From assembly GCA_036872755.1 (NCBI GenBank), contig JAVHNS010000015.1, positions 868,001 to 932,000 of the forward strand: a stretch of DNA of 64,000 nucleotides, given 5' to 3'. The stretch is from Orbilia blumenaviensis. Its lineage: Eukaryota > Ascomycota > Orbiliomycetes > Orbiliales > Orbiliaceae. Position numbers and translations under genes: made by a program. A model generated the notes under the pieces. The model made no database searches, was not told where the DNA came from, and saw nothing but the letters and a program-made list of their open reading frames with translations. Of the stretch, positions 1 to 11,388 are shown piece by piece; within the stretch, counting starts at the first letter, position 1; each line of letters begins with the position of its first letter.

Positions 1-1381
1 TGCAGGTCTCTTGAAGCATTATACATTCCGACCCGCGTCCGAGTACCAAACGGTAGAGCTGAGAAAGCAATTGGCCGAAAAGTCCAACATATACATGTGT
101 TGCTGCATGCCTACATGCCAAGCTTACGTGTTGTCTGTCCGTGCGCATGATGAGTAATTGGAGCCTCGGCACCCCTGTCGAAAAGTAAGCTCGCCTACCC
201 ATGCCAAGGAGCTTGAGGCTTGGTATTCTCCCTCCATATATTGCCCTTGAAGTCTCACTCTTGTCTCCAACAGCGAACGTGAATCTCAATCCACCTGCCC
301 TGAGGTCGATATATTTCTGATGAAGTGCGAGCTAAGCTTTGAGACCCCGGTTCTGACATGCCATTTATGTAGTGCAACCCAAACTTTCCGTTGGAACAAA
401 TAGTTCGACCAGCCACGAAATAGTCGGTATGTTCCGGAATTCCGATATTCTTCGTTTTCACTTTTGTGTGATATATCGTTCGGGCAAAGAAATTCTCCCC
501 CTCAATACAACAGTGGTCGCGTAGAACTAGGGATCCCAGATGTATACTTCCGCATTGCTATCCGGCGCAGTAAATAAGATTTTCAAGTACAAAACAAACC
601 AACACGGCTAGAATGAAGAGAATACCTGAGGCAGAAGGGCACTGCAGCAAACCGCAAAATATGCATATGCGGGGTATGAGAGCCCGACTACTATACATGC
701 ATTATAATCGATTTCGTTAACGCACGTACCTCTTCCTCAAGGGCCATTGTAGTTAGATGCAAGGATTAAAGGGAAATCCACTATCACCCGAGCCGCGTAA
801 TCGCCATTTTATCGGTTTCCTTACAAGGCCATCCTATTGTTACTCCAAATACGAAACTATAACGAGGAAGGAAGAATACACATATTTGAATAAGCTTTAT
901 CGGCTGCGTCTTTGGATCAGATTACCGACAATATGGTTAACCCTTGGCGCAAACTCTTCACTTACATTACGGTTCTGATTATTGATCATACTAAATGCGA
1001 AACTCGCACGAAAGAATGATATTCGCTCAGCCTCCGAGGTGCAGCTGGTTGGTACCTGATAACAACGATGGCTCGATGGATGTATCCGTGTCTGGTCCGC
1101 TGAATTTCAACCCTTAGATATCATTGAATGATAGATTATACGTATACAACAACCACCCATGATTTATAGCTCAGAATCATATGCAACCCCGCGTGATTCC
1201 CAGAAGATGAGAAGGCTTCCAGAACCTGTTAGGTGAAAGAAGTTGAAGCCCTAAACTATCACCTTAAACCTACAGTTTGAAGTAGCCAACCTCGAAAGCA
1301 GGTGATTTAAAGATGCACTACCGCTAGTGCAGCAGGCCTATACCAATCAAAGGCCTCATTTTGATATCTCCATCCGTGTAT
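1..1381. other. intergenic, no gene seen
   Basis: No reading frame with recognisable domains or a convincing splice pattern is visible. The short open frames on both strands are ATG-poor and have no family resemblance. The right part is the 3' flank of the NLR gene that ends at 1382 on the minus strand. Confidence 0.5.
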
Positions 1382-4300
1382 TTATTGCTTCTTCTCCTTC
1401 CTAGTCAAAAATCTTCCTAATCCTGCGAACAGAGCATTAGCGTAGTTTAAAGGAGACTTGAGTTTGATAGACGAACCTGAAAACACGCCCCTTTCTCCTA
1501 TGGTATAGGGGTTTAGGTTTTTAGATGTGGCCTGGTACCCGTTCTGATCATCTCTGGTCTCCGGAGCCGAGACGCACACAAGGTCGAAATCATCCCCCAC
1601 AACTTCGGTATCCCGATCATCCACAGCCGTCCGATCCGGGGCCCCGCCATCTCGATCATTCCCAGACTTCATATCCGTGGCCTGACCACCCCGGTCATTC
1701 CGAGTCTTCTCATCAACACGCTCACGAAGCCCCGGGGCCCAAGAGAGCGGAGTCATACCATTATCATCCTTAGACTCCAGATCCGCACCTCTATCCACTA
1801 ACAATTGCAACGCGGTTAGACGGCCCATCTCCGCGGCGTAACTTAAAGGTGTCCTGCCCTGATTGTCTCGTGTCTCCACATCTGCCCCTTCGCTCAGTAA
1901 AAGTGACACCGTTGACCCCGTTTCATCCTCTGCGGCGTAACTTAAAGGTGTCCTGCCCTGATTGTCTCGTGTCTCCAAATCCGCCCCCCGACTCAATAAA
2001 AATGACGGTATCCCCAAGTTCCGGTGCACAGCTATACTTAAGGGTGTTCTGCCCTGCTCATCTCGAGCCTCTAGACTAGCGCCTTTTTCCACTAGCATTT
2101 CCGCAATTCCCAAGTGACTGTTTTCCGCGGCCAAACTCAAGGGTGTTCTGCCCCGCTCATCTCGAACCTCCAGGTCACCGCCTTTGTCTAATATCAAACC
2201 TACAACTTTCTCCTTCCGCGACCTCGTAGCATGCAGTAGCACCAGTTCGGTCTTGTTTCCCTGTTCCACATACTTGTCTAATAGAAACTTCATGACCCTC
2301 ATATTTCGAATTTTCACGATTGCTCGCGGACACAGCAATACACTACCTATGTCCGCGCCCCTCTCTACTAGCAGCTTTACCACTAATTCGTACTCTCTTT
2401 GCGCAGATCCCGCTAGGAGTGTTAGCCCATAATCATTTTTAATCTCAGTATCGGCACAAGTTTCTAGCAGAAGCCGTATAACCGATTCATCACAGCTTTC
2501 CATAACATTCGCCAGCGGTGTGCCCGAGCTCCAGCCTCTAGACGTCTCGAGGGTAGCGCCTTTGCCCACTAGAAGCCGTACTATTGACTTGTGTCCATTC
2601 AATATAGCTTCACCTAGCGGTGTTACGCCATACCAACCTCGAGCGTCAACACTGGCTCCTTTATCTAATAGATACCGTACTATTGATTCGTGTCCTCGCT
2701 GAGTAGCCCTTAGTAGCGGTGTGGCGTCCCAGAAATCTTTAGCTTCGAGATTGGCTCCCCTATCCACTAAATACCGTACTATTGATTCATGTCCGTCCGC
2801 CGCAGCCATCAGTAGCGGTGTCCCGTGTTTTACGCTGCTCTCGAGATTGGCACCTTTATCCACTAGAAGTCGCACCATCGGCTCATGCCCGCGACTCACA
2901 GCCGTCAACAGCGCAGCATCAGTAAAATTAACAATATTCACTCTGTCGATAACACTTATGTCTGCTTGATTAGGAATCAGGGATTGCATCAGGGTAGTTA
3001 ATCCAAAATATGCTGAGAGGTGCACTCCTCCTTCCCTTTTGTGAGCATACTTTGGAGTACCCTCAGGATACAGAGCTTGGATAGATGCCTGTACTAAAGC
3101 GTCACTTTCAAGGAATTTCAGAACCAATTTGCTATCCGTCGACGCTGTGCGCGCGTGGTCCCCCCAGTTTAAGGCAGCATATGTGTACAATATATTTGAC
3201 TTTAGTCTTTGGTCATATCCCTGATAAATCTGGCTGTCCACGGGCCCGAATTGGAAGATATCATATGATAGATAAGTAAGACATCTATCTGTAATGTGAG
3301 CATGAGCATCAGGAAACCATCTGGACCAGGTCCGCTCGAAATATTCCTGCGTTGTGTAGTGAACCAAGCGGACGACATTGCTATCTTCGTCGATGGTGAC
3401 CAGTCCAGCGCACTCGGATATCATATCCACGATACTGGGGAGATTGTTTTTGTTGAGCTTGGAAGTCCCGATCTCGATAGCGAGGGCATGTTGAAGCTCC
3501 ATTGGGGTTAATAATCGTTTTGCGCAGACAATCCATAACAAAACTTGTCTAGCGAGCCCCCGAGAGTGTATACTAGCCTGTCTTTCGATTCTTTCCATAG
3601 TGGCCTCATATACCGGATCGTACCCAGCAGTTGCATCCGAGAGTTTCTCCAGAGAAACTTTTAGAGCCAATATTGACATTGCTCCTCTCAATGAATAAAG
3701 ATGAAGCTTGGCTAGGAGGAACCTATAATAAGTTGTCAGTAAAACCAGCTAAAACCAGCTACCTACTAGTAAACAAGACGTTAAGAAAGACTCCACCCAC
3801 ATCCCAGAAATGGCTTGTATGATCCTAGATTTTATCTCCTTTTTTAATTCCTGATTATTTGCGACGAATTCTGGAAGTTGGGATATGTGTCCATCTAGAA
3901 ACATCTCCACGTCCTCTTCTCTTGCACGGATCTCCAACACAACAGCTTGTTCCCTTGCAAGCAATTTTTTTATCTTTGAGATCGGTCTAGCAGTCGCAAA
4001 AAGACATGCTCCATGGTTGGCCTGTAATTTAAAGATTTCAGATAGAAGTTCTGTAGGATCGCCGTCGGCATATTCATCCAGTGCATCTATAACGATAAAG
4101 ACCCTCGAGTAGGTGGAAACCACAAATTGAAGGGTTTTTAGTATTTCATCCTTCTGTATTCTCGTGTGCCGATCTCTGTGTTCCTTATGGATGTCCTTTA
4201 TCATATCCGGTAGGGAATGCTGGCATTCAATTAGTTGTTTTAGAATGTTAGCGAGCAAGCTTTCGAGGTTCTGTTGATCCCGACGCTTGTAATTGCAATA

Positions 4301-5121
4301 TATATATGCAATCCCAACGCGCCGGTCAGTAAACGTTGTCGTGAGATAATTGATGACGACAGAGGTTATGATGGTCTTCCCCGCACCAGGGATACCTGGG
4401 CAGAAAAGTGTCTGCTTGCTACTTGAATCGCAGAGCCAGGTTTGAAATTCCGCCGAATCTAAGAGCCATTGGCCGCTTCCCGCTTGACACTGAGAAAAAT
4501 AGTCGCTCTGCTGGGGTCCATAGTTAATTGGTGTTAACCAGTCGAGGATTTCGAAGCCTTCTAATCTCACTCTCACCGCTTTGACGTTTACATCGATCGA
4601 GGATACCCGGTCGGAAACTAATAGCAGGGTCAGCTAACCCGGCATTGCAGGCGTATGTAAGAGGGCGGCTACCGCACGTCTGGTCGAGACAGCGAGGGGC
4701 CGTTGAATAGCTAAGCTGACCTTGTGAGAGTATTTCTATCACAGGGCGTTCAGTTTCAACGTCACTTGATTGTATATAACCCACCAAAAGCTCCTTCGCA
4801 AGTGCCGCGGCCACAGCTGCAGCATGCTCTTGCCAGTCTTTATTTTTGTGTGCGTCTGCGTAATCACAGATACCCCGAATAGCAACGCATGGGAAATTGT
4901 TCATAAGTCCGGCTGCTTCCATTTCTACACACAGAATATTACCTCCCAAATCTTTGTTGAGTTTATCCCGAAAGATCGCATCTTTGATGACCTGATTTCC
5001 AGATGCAATTAATCCGTAGTGTATTTTCATGGCTCGTGCTTTCCTTTTGACCACTTTTGTTTTGTCGCACCATCTACAGCCGTCTTCCTCCTCTCCCTCC
5101 TCTCCCTCCTCTCCCTCCTCT

Positions 5122-5153
<32 letters not shown>

Positions 5154-5852
5154 TTTTCCCTCTTTTATTTTATTTTCTTCTTCCCCCTCTTCCCCTCCTT
5201 CGTCTCCATTATGGTCACAAGAATCCCGGGGTGCCACAACATGCTTGCAACCTGGCCTGAATAACACATCTTTGAGTGAATCGGATCTTAGGTATTTATC
5301 ACCCATTTTTGGATACTTTGCCACCATCTGGGCGAGATATTCAGGTACCCTAGACTCGTTCATTTCATGTTCTGCTTCCAACGCCGTCACAGCCGTCAAA
5401 AGCGTAGTTGGAGGACTGTTCAACGCCCCGATCCGCTCAAATTGCCCGCCTTCTCTAGCCTTGCCGAAGTCCCACTGAATGACACCCGGAAATTGTCCGT
5501 CCGGTGTGCTGACCACAACATCACCAAGCCTAACTTTAGGCGGAATCCCCCCTCCGATCCCGACCATGAGGACGAATTTGATAGATGGGAAGGTGCGAAC
5601 AGCCTGAGTTGCAACTTGTGTTGCTGATATGGCTCCCATGGCGCCTTTCGGCAGGCAGGCTATAACGATGTTATGCGCCCCGATAGATCCTAGGGTATAA
5701 TTATTGGTATCGCCAGCCGGTTTACTGAGAGGAGGATGTTTCTGATCCAGCATTGCGATCGCTGCGGCGCGTTCTTTGGTGAGGGCACAGACCCATCCTA
5801 TCGTATAGTCCCCGTGGACCTTGGTACCTGAGGGTGAAGCCATTTCTGGCAT
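1382..5852 (-). CDS. PNP-NACHT-ankyrin NLR-like protein
   Basis: Fungal NLR/STAND-type intracellular receptor, about 1429 aa. Exons on the minus strand are 5852-4721, 4617-3801 and 3722-1382; phases close exactly. The N-terminal third is a nucleoside phosphorylase (PNP_UDP) domain with GIGGGIP and VEMEAAGL motifs. It carries an inserted Glu-rich tract at about residues 215-260. The NACHT NTPase has a Walker A GIPGAGKT near residue 450 and a Walker B-like VFIVIDALDEY. A helical region with VRLVHYTTQEYF follows, then about 13 ankyrin repeats. The second junction restores the family's GMFLLAKLHL motif across the intron. In this family the ankyrin repeats sense a ligand, NACHT oligomerises, and the PNP domain is the presumed effector; PNP-headed NLRs occur in fungal non-self recognition. 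The ligand and the partner are unknown. Neighbouring ankyrin repeats are almost identical in DNA, which suggests recent repeat exchange. Confidence 0.9.
1833..1977 (-). repeat. near-identical 99-bp ankyrin repeat DNA
   Basis: Two consecutive ankyrin repeats of the NLR share 46 identical bases (1833-1878 and 1932-1977), exactly 99 bp (33 codons) apart, and stay similar beyond that. Both encode an RDNQGRTPLSYAAE-type repeat. Further related copies lie at about 2031 and 2130. Confidence 0.85.
5084..5213 (-). repeat. Glu-codon microsatellite inside PNP domain
   Basis: A pyrimidine-rich run of TCC/CTC/TTC triplets on the plus strand encodes a Glu/Gly-rich insertion in the NLR on the minus strand. 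It interrupts the PNP domain between the HVVAPRDSC-like segment and the CRWCDKTKVVKRK segment. It is in frame, so the fold may tolerate it as a surface loop. Confidence 0.8.
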
Positions 5853-8800
5853 ATATATTTGAAGACCAAAGGCTCTTATGGTCTAGTCAGATGAAGCCCC
5901 AAGCAGGCCTACGAGCCCAAACGTTCCCGGTTAGAACTGCGGCGCTATAAAACTATGATCCCTAGAAACAAATTTATGATATTGGGAATGATATAATACG
6001 AATAGGTATGAGTGATTGAGGATAATGGATAATCTAGGGTGGGAGTGTTGAGGTGCTCCAGACAAGGGAATACTGTGTTTCCGCATTTCAATCCTTTCCC
6101 CTCCTTATCGTGTCAATACTCGAGACTCTTTGGGTTTCGGATGCTCGTAGACTTGTAAAGCTACTATTGGTTGGTTATCAGGAAGGATCTCACACCCACA
6201 GTTCAAAGGCTGATATAATTGATGCATTGTTTGTAGATATAACGCAACGTTTGTTCCAAAAGTGCATAATATGGTATAGTATATTGAAAAGAAGTATCTG
6301 ATATCGAAAATCGATATATATCACTTTAACTGGTCTCGTTGACTTTAACAGACAAACTTTATTTCTTGAAATGGCATATGGCGGTTTACCTAAGTTCCCA
6401 GGAGTCCAAAAGTCCATTCGTTAGTATCAAATCTATTCGGTCAATCTATCAGCCTTTGGCAGTTCGCCAGCCTATATAAAACCATCTGTCCACACATAGT
6501 ACTCGGCGTATTATCCACGGCCCCGCTTTAAATGTTTCGCACATCGAAAATTTAGGCTTGCCAATTTATACATGTATCTAATATATTTATTTGGTTTTAG
6601 TTGAAGTGTGAGGGTTTGCGTTGACATCCATGTTCGCAAAGAGGCCTTGCCAGCGCAACGTAACAAACTCGACTTAGAAGCAGAGGCGTCCTATCTAAGC
6701 GTCGCGTATTTGGTGCATTTTAAGCTTTAGTATTTACAGGGTTCACACGCTGGTTTGATTAGTCTACAAGCCAGAGTCTTTTATCCAACCAAATTGGGTT
6801 TTATCGTTGTGTTGAAGGGCAAATTTTGTATATTTGGCGACGTGCACCGGCTTTGTTACACAGGGAGGAAGAGATCGCGGTGAAGAGGGCGTAGGCCCAA
6901 GCTTAGGCGCTGTAGGCAAACGCGCGCTGATAAGTGGGGCTTAATGGTTAACATTAATGCCAGTCTCGTAACCAAATTAATTTCATCAGTGCATTTTGCG
7001 TTGAGGAGGGCTCGCAGGCAGTTTTTGTCGCACTAAAGATTGGACTTCTGATGATAGGCTTTGGTATGCTGAACATTAGACCCGTAAGTAAGTCTTATCT
7101 TCAGTGTGCTGAAGATGAAACCTCATGAGGGTTCTGGTAGTAGACTTTGTGCCGAAGACCAAGCTTCTAACAGTAGGTCAAAAATTTTATCGTGTCGTGA
7201 TCTGGCTTCTCGATTTCACTTTACTTTTATTGCAAGATTGATTCAATATGGTTACATTTTTATTTCAATCACTATTATTGATAACGGCAAGAGACTTTAC
7301 ACAGACGTCTATAGACTTTTATGTACGGTCGAGGTCCAGTCTGAGGCTGGTTTACGAGACCAGTCTAGTCTGGGCACGAGGCAACCATTGACCAAGGGAT
7401 CGAATCGATTGCGGAATAAAACATTTAAACACCCACAAACTCGCTTTATAAATGTTTGGTGGTTAGAATATGACCCTCAAGAGACTGACTACCAGCTATC
7501 TAGCTGGCCCATCTGCGTATATCCGTGGATAGATAGATATGACAAATAGTGAAAAGTATACCTACCGGCAGGCAAGCGGGCTGAGGTTGGGAATGTGGTA
7601 TAGAAAACACTTGCGGAGACGGTGTAAGAACAAGAGAGGGTCAAAAGAGCCGAATCTAAATGTTTTTCATGCAAGCATATAGCTATATATGAGCTAGTAC
7701 GTAATACCTTTAGTCGACGGCATGTGAGCCCACAACCAACAAACAATCTCTCAGATCGACTATAGCCGACCTCGTAGCTATAATGCATGTTGCATGCATG
7801 AATAATCACGGGACTTGATTTAGGGAATCTCTCCGTAGCCCGCAGCCTTCCTTACGCCTGTATCAAACGCAAAGATTGGTGGAAGAAAAAGAAACTTTTT
7901 TGTGACAAAATGCGTAAACATATAGATCTATCACAAATCGGGATGCCGCGGACCAATAACCTAAGAATAGATGCACATAGGCGGCCAGCGTATAGCGTAG
8001 AATACACCATAAGTTTCTTACATCTACCTGGATCCATGATCCAAGCAACTACCATACCAACCCTGGAAATATCTCAAGGTTAAAACCTGGCAGAAAATGC
8101 GGGCCAGCCGAAACAAGCTCACTCGTCCCCTTGGCGGCATGCGTCAATAAACCAATATCACAAACTCAATATACTTAACTACTTAGTATTATAGTAACCA
8201 TTAATGCAACATGACCTGATTTCAGGTGTTGTATCCACTAATATACGTAAAATAAAAAGTTGCCAGGTTCAGCTAAGTTGTAAATCAGAACCGTATTATG
8301 ATCCCACTGTCACATCAAGGGCATGTGCAGGGCCGAATTGTGGAACTCCGAGCTTCGACCCGAGTCCGAACCAGCATATCCGCCAATAGATACATGGACC
8401 GCAGCACGGCACACACTCTCAAAAATTTCACGCTCATGGGATACCCTTGGCATAATAGTGTCACTAAAATGACAGCTATTAAGATGTTATGATATCACTC
8501 AAAATACTTGCCTGCCTGCGTTTAGCTAAGGATGGCCACATGACATCCGAAATCTCAAGAATAACTCGACATTTAAAATAATCAAAATCTGAAGCTTTGC
8601 CGCTGCTAGAAAAAAAAAAAAAAGACATAAAGTTCGCTCATGTCGCCAAAGCCTGTCAGAGTGGCGCCGAAGCCCATATGACGGAGCCGGGCCTTCCCGG
8701 AAATCACGAAACAGCTCATCCAAAAAAGCTTTCTCGTTGCGGTGTATGGTGGGCCCGCCTCCGTCAACAGCAACAACGCAGAATTCTTGTCAAGTTCATC

Positions 8801-11388
8801 AGCCTGGATATCGACCGGGTCTTCGAACGGGGATTTTAATGCCGGACCGACATACGCGCGGCAGGTATATGCATCTTCCCAAATTTGTAGTTGATGCATG
8901 ACATGATCCAGATTGAGCCATAGACAACCCTAAAACAGATAGGCGTGTGGTCAGCGCTTTATCGAATTGGGTCCAAACAGGTTTTCAAGAAGGCTTTTAT
9001 GCCGTTAAAGGTGTTGATGCATGTTCTAATGGACAACAAAGTGGAGCATCGACGTATCATATTTCTAGCTGCAGCTGCATACTTGAAGGGCAATCACGAG
9101 TATATTTTCAGGCAGTCAACAGTGTGGACGTATACCCCGCTCGAATCCTTGCAGCTACCGATGTCAGCCGAGCGGAAGCTAGACGCCAAGTTGGTTCAGA
9201 GGCGGCACGGTGGCAAAGCTCGTATGCGGGTGACATCGACTGCAGATGGTGGGGTTTCACTTTCGGACCTCAAAGGATCATATCGAATCCGGTTTATATA
9301 TAGAAAGTTCCGTGGACTGAGTCAAATATTACCGCGTCTACCGGCGATTTCGGGATGAAATGGAAGTGATTGGGTCGGGAAAAATGACCGATATTTCCAT
9401 CGGTGAACGTATTGTCGATTCCTCCGCGCCATTATTATTCCTGTTACGAAATCGGATGCTACCTTGTCAAGGGCGTGCAGCTACAACCCTCCATGTTGTG
9501 TAGATTTCCTTAGCTCCGTCGAATATATCCAGCAATGACCAGTTCCGAGGTGCGAAATGTAAATGTGTTGAATCTTAACTCTGGACTTGGGAACTCTCGT
9601 ACTGTCTGTGTAACAGCAGCAGCGACGGAATTTAAGGTTTTGTGCATCCTGGCCTGTCAGGGACCCCAATTCCGGGTCTTCGTGTTTTGCTGCCTGTTGG
9701 AGAAGTCGTAAATGAGCGTCATCTCCGACATTATAGCATCTTCGGACATAATGCTCTCAAGCATCTACGTTATCAGCTATATCAATAACTTTCTATAGAT
9801 ATAGCAAGCCATGCACACCTGCGTTCGTGGTTTAACCAAGCTTTGGGCAATGGTGGAAAAAAAACGAAAAACTGTTGCATTGCATAGCATGCATCTGTGC
9901 CCCAGCATCGAACCAATTGCGTTCGCCAAGCTCCCCTCCTGATTTTATGCTATCCCATTTCAAGCCTTTGCAGGGTGGTCCATGCAATAATGAAATGAGT
10001 GGTATACATCCTCGTCTAGCCTCAAATCTCAGCTTTCAATTTCACTTGCACCTTTAGTAGCTTCTTCCAGCAACAAGAAAGCACATTTTGCTCCTTTCAC
10101 AAATGGAACGCAATAACGATCGAGCTCGATCAGTATTATAGCTGCTATTTTGTGCCCAGCTTAGACAACTGCAAGCTGCTTAGTTGCTGTATGTACACAT
10201 GTACTTTCTCATTTCCCCACTCATACATCCACGTGCAAGATCAGGAATGGATCGTGGACCAAAATCTTTTATGCGGAGTGCATAATATCACTTCTCAATG
10301 GCACCACTAATTAGCTCTTCTTTGAAACTATTAAGTTCTAGATGTAACGCACTTCGGTTGATCTACACATTCCATGAGACAGACAGCGGGAACCAAGCTC
10401 ACGCCCGACCGGGTTTCGCTTATTCGATTTTGACAGGTTGTCAGACGACGTTACGAAAATGTGCTTTCTCACCGGTTGCCTACTCCAAAGATACATCTGA
10501 ATAACATTTACTAACAGAAACACCACAACGAGCTAAAGTTGAGGAGGTTGGTTGTTGGGAAAACGGCGGGTCCCGGGGCACCGGATGGTGGGTAAGGTGC
10601 ATGATTTCGTGATGTGATGTGCATATGTGATGTGATGGGGTGATGGGCCCTGCCGGCCAATGGTTTCCGCCACCGCTCGGACCCCGCGTGGAGCTATTGT
10701 GGACCCCACGTGTTAAGTCGTGCTGAGGCATGGTATTGTACGTAACCCCTTCGACAGCCCACAATGCATTGTCCATCTCCATCTACCGAGGTACTGGTAA
10801 CTGGTAAGCCATTCTGTCTTGAGAGAGATTCCCAAAACAACGGGCAGACCTGGTTGATACATACCATAGTTTGTTGAAAAGTTTTTGTGTGGGTATGTAG
10901 ATACTATTGCATTACAGATCGATCGATTAAATTGCATGCAGGCTAATACAACTTACAGGCTGTTTCGGTAGATCACAACAAAAAAAAAATTGAGAAGGGG
11001 GGCCAAATCGCTCGCTTCTTTGGTCAGCTTGTCTCCACTTGAGACTTTCCTGATTCTTATCAGCCTCTGGTAAGTTAGCCCCACAGCCTGGGCAAACTTG
11101 CAAGTTAATTCTCAACTTTACTAAATTTGGTTAGAACTCCAGAACGCGTCCGGCATCGTCTCCCCGGCGCAGCTGGCTTTTCCAGAAAAATCATACAGAG
11201 AAATTAATTACACATCATTACCGTTGAGCGCAGGAACAAAAAAATACAGCAGCAAGAGCGAGGTCTATTTAAGGTACGTACCTGGACACATTCCCAGATT
11301 CTCGGAACCTCAGGTTTAGTCTTTCTTCTACCCTCCCCCCTTCCTCCTCTCCTGATACTACCCGAGTTGCTGGGTCGCTTCTTGCATA
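5853..11388. other. 5.5-kb gene-poor intergenic region
   Basis: I see no family-recognisable coding region. A few open stretches (for example 7106-7549 and 8947-9303 on plus, 8606-8899 on minus) lack an ATG in good context or domain similarity. The left end is the promoter side of the NLR; the right end is the promoter of the GMC oxidoreductase at 11389. A run of 14 A is at about 8600 and a copy of the TGGTCTCGTTG motif is at 6331-6341. Short genes or degraded transposons cannot be excluded. Confidence 0.45.
11266..11355 (+). promoter_or_regulatory. TATA-like box and CT-rich leader of GMC gene
   Basis: TATTTAA at 11266-11272, about 117 nt upstream of the GMC start codon, is followed by a strongly pyrimidine-rich stretch (11321-11355). 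Together these are a common core-promoter layout in filamentous ascomycetes. No specific regulator site is recognisable. Confidence 0.4.

Noticed and set aside
5019..5478. Plus-strand open frames rich in Ser, Leu or Pro across 5.0-5.5 kb
   Set aside because: Antisense shadows of the Glu-codon repeat in the NLR gene.
7106..7549. 147-codon open frame in the gene-poor tract
   Set aside because: No family resemblance, no coding-like composition, and surrounding sequence lacks splice signals that would extend it.
8606..8899. 97-codon minus-strand frame ending in poly-Phe
   Set aside because: The end is a translated poly-A/T tract and the rest has no recognisable motif.
8947..9303. Open frame of 118 codons on the plus strand, overlapping another open frame of 137 codons
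   Set aside because: Starts at GTG, no domain or signal peptide is recognised, and two overlapping frames are open together, which points to chance rather than coding.
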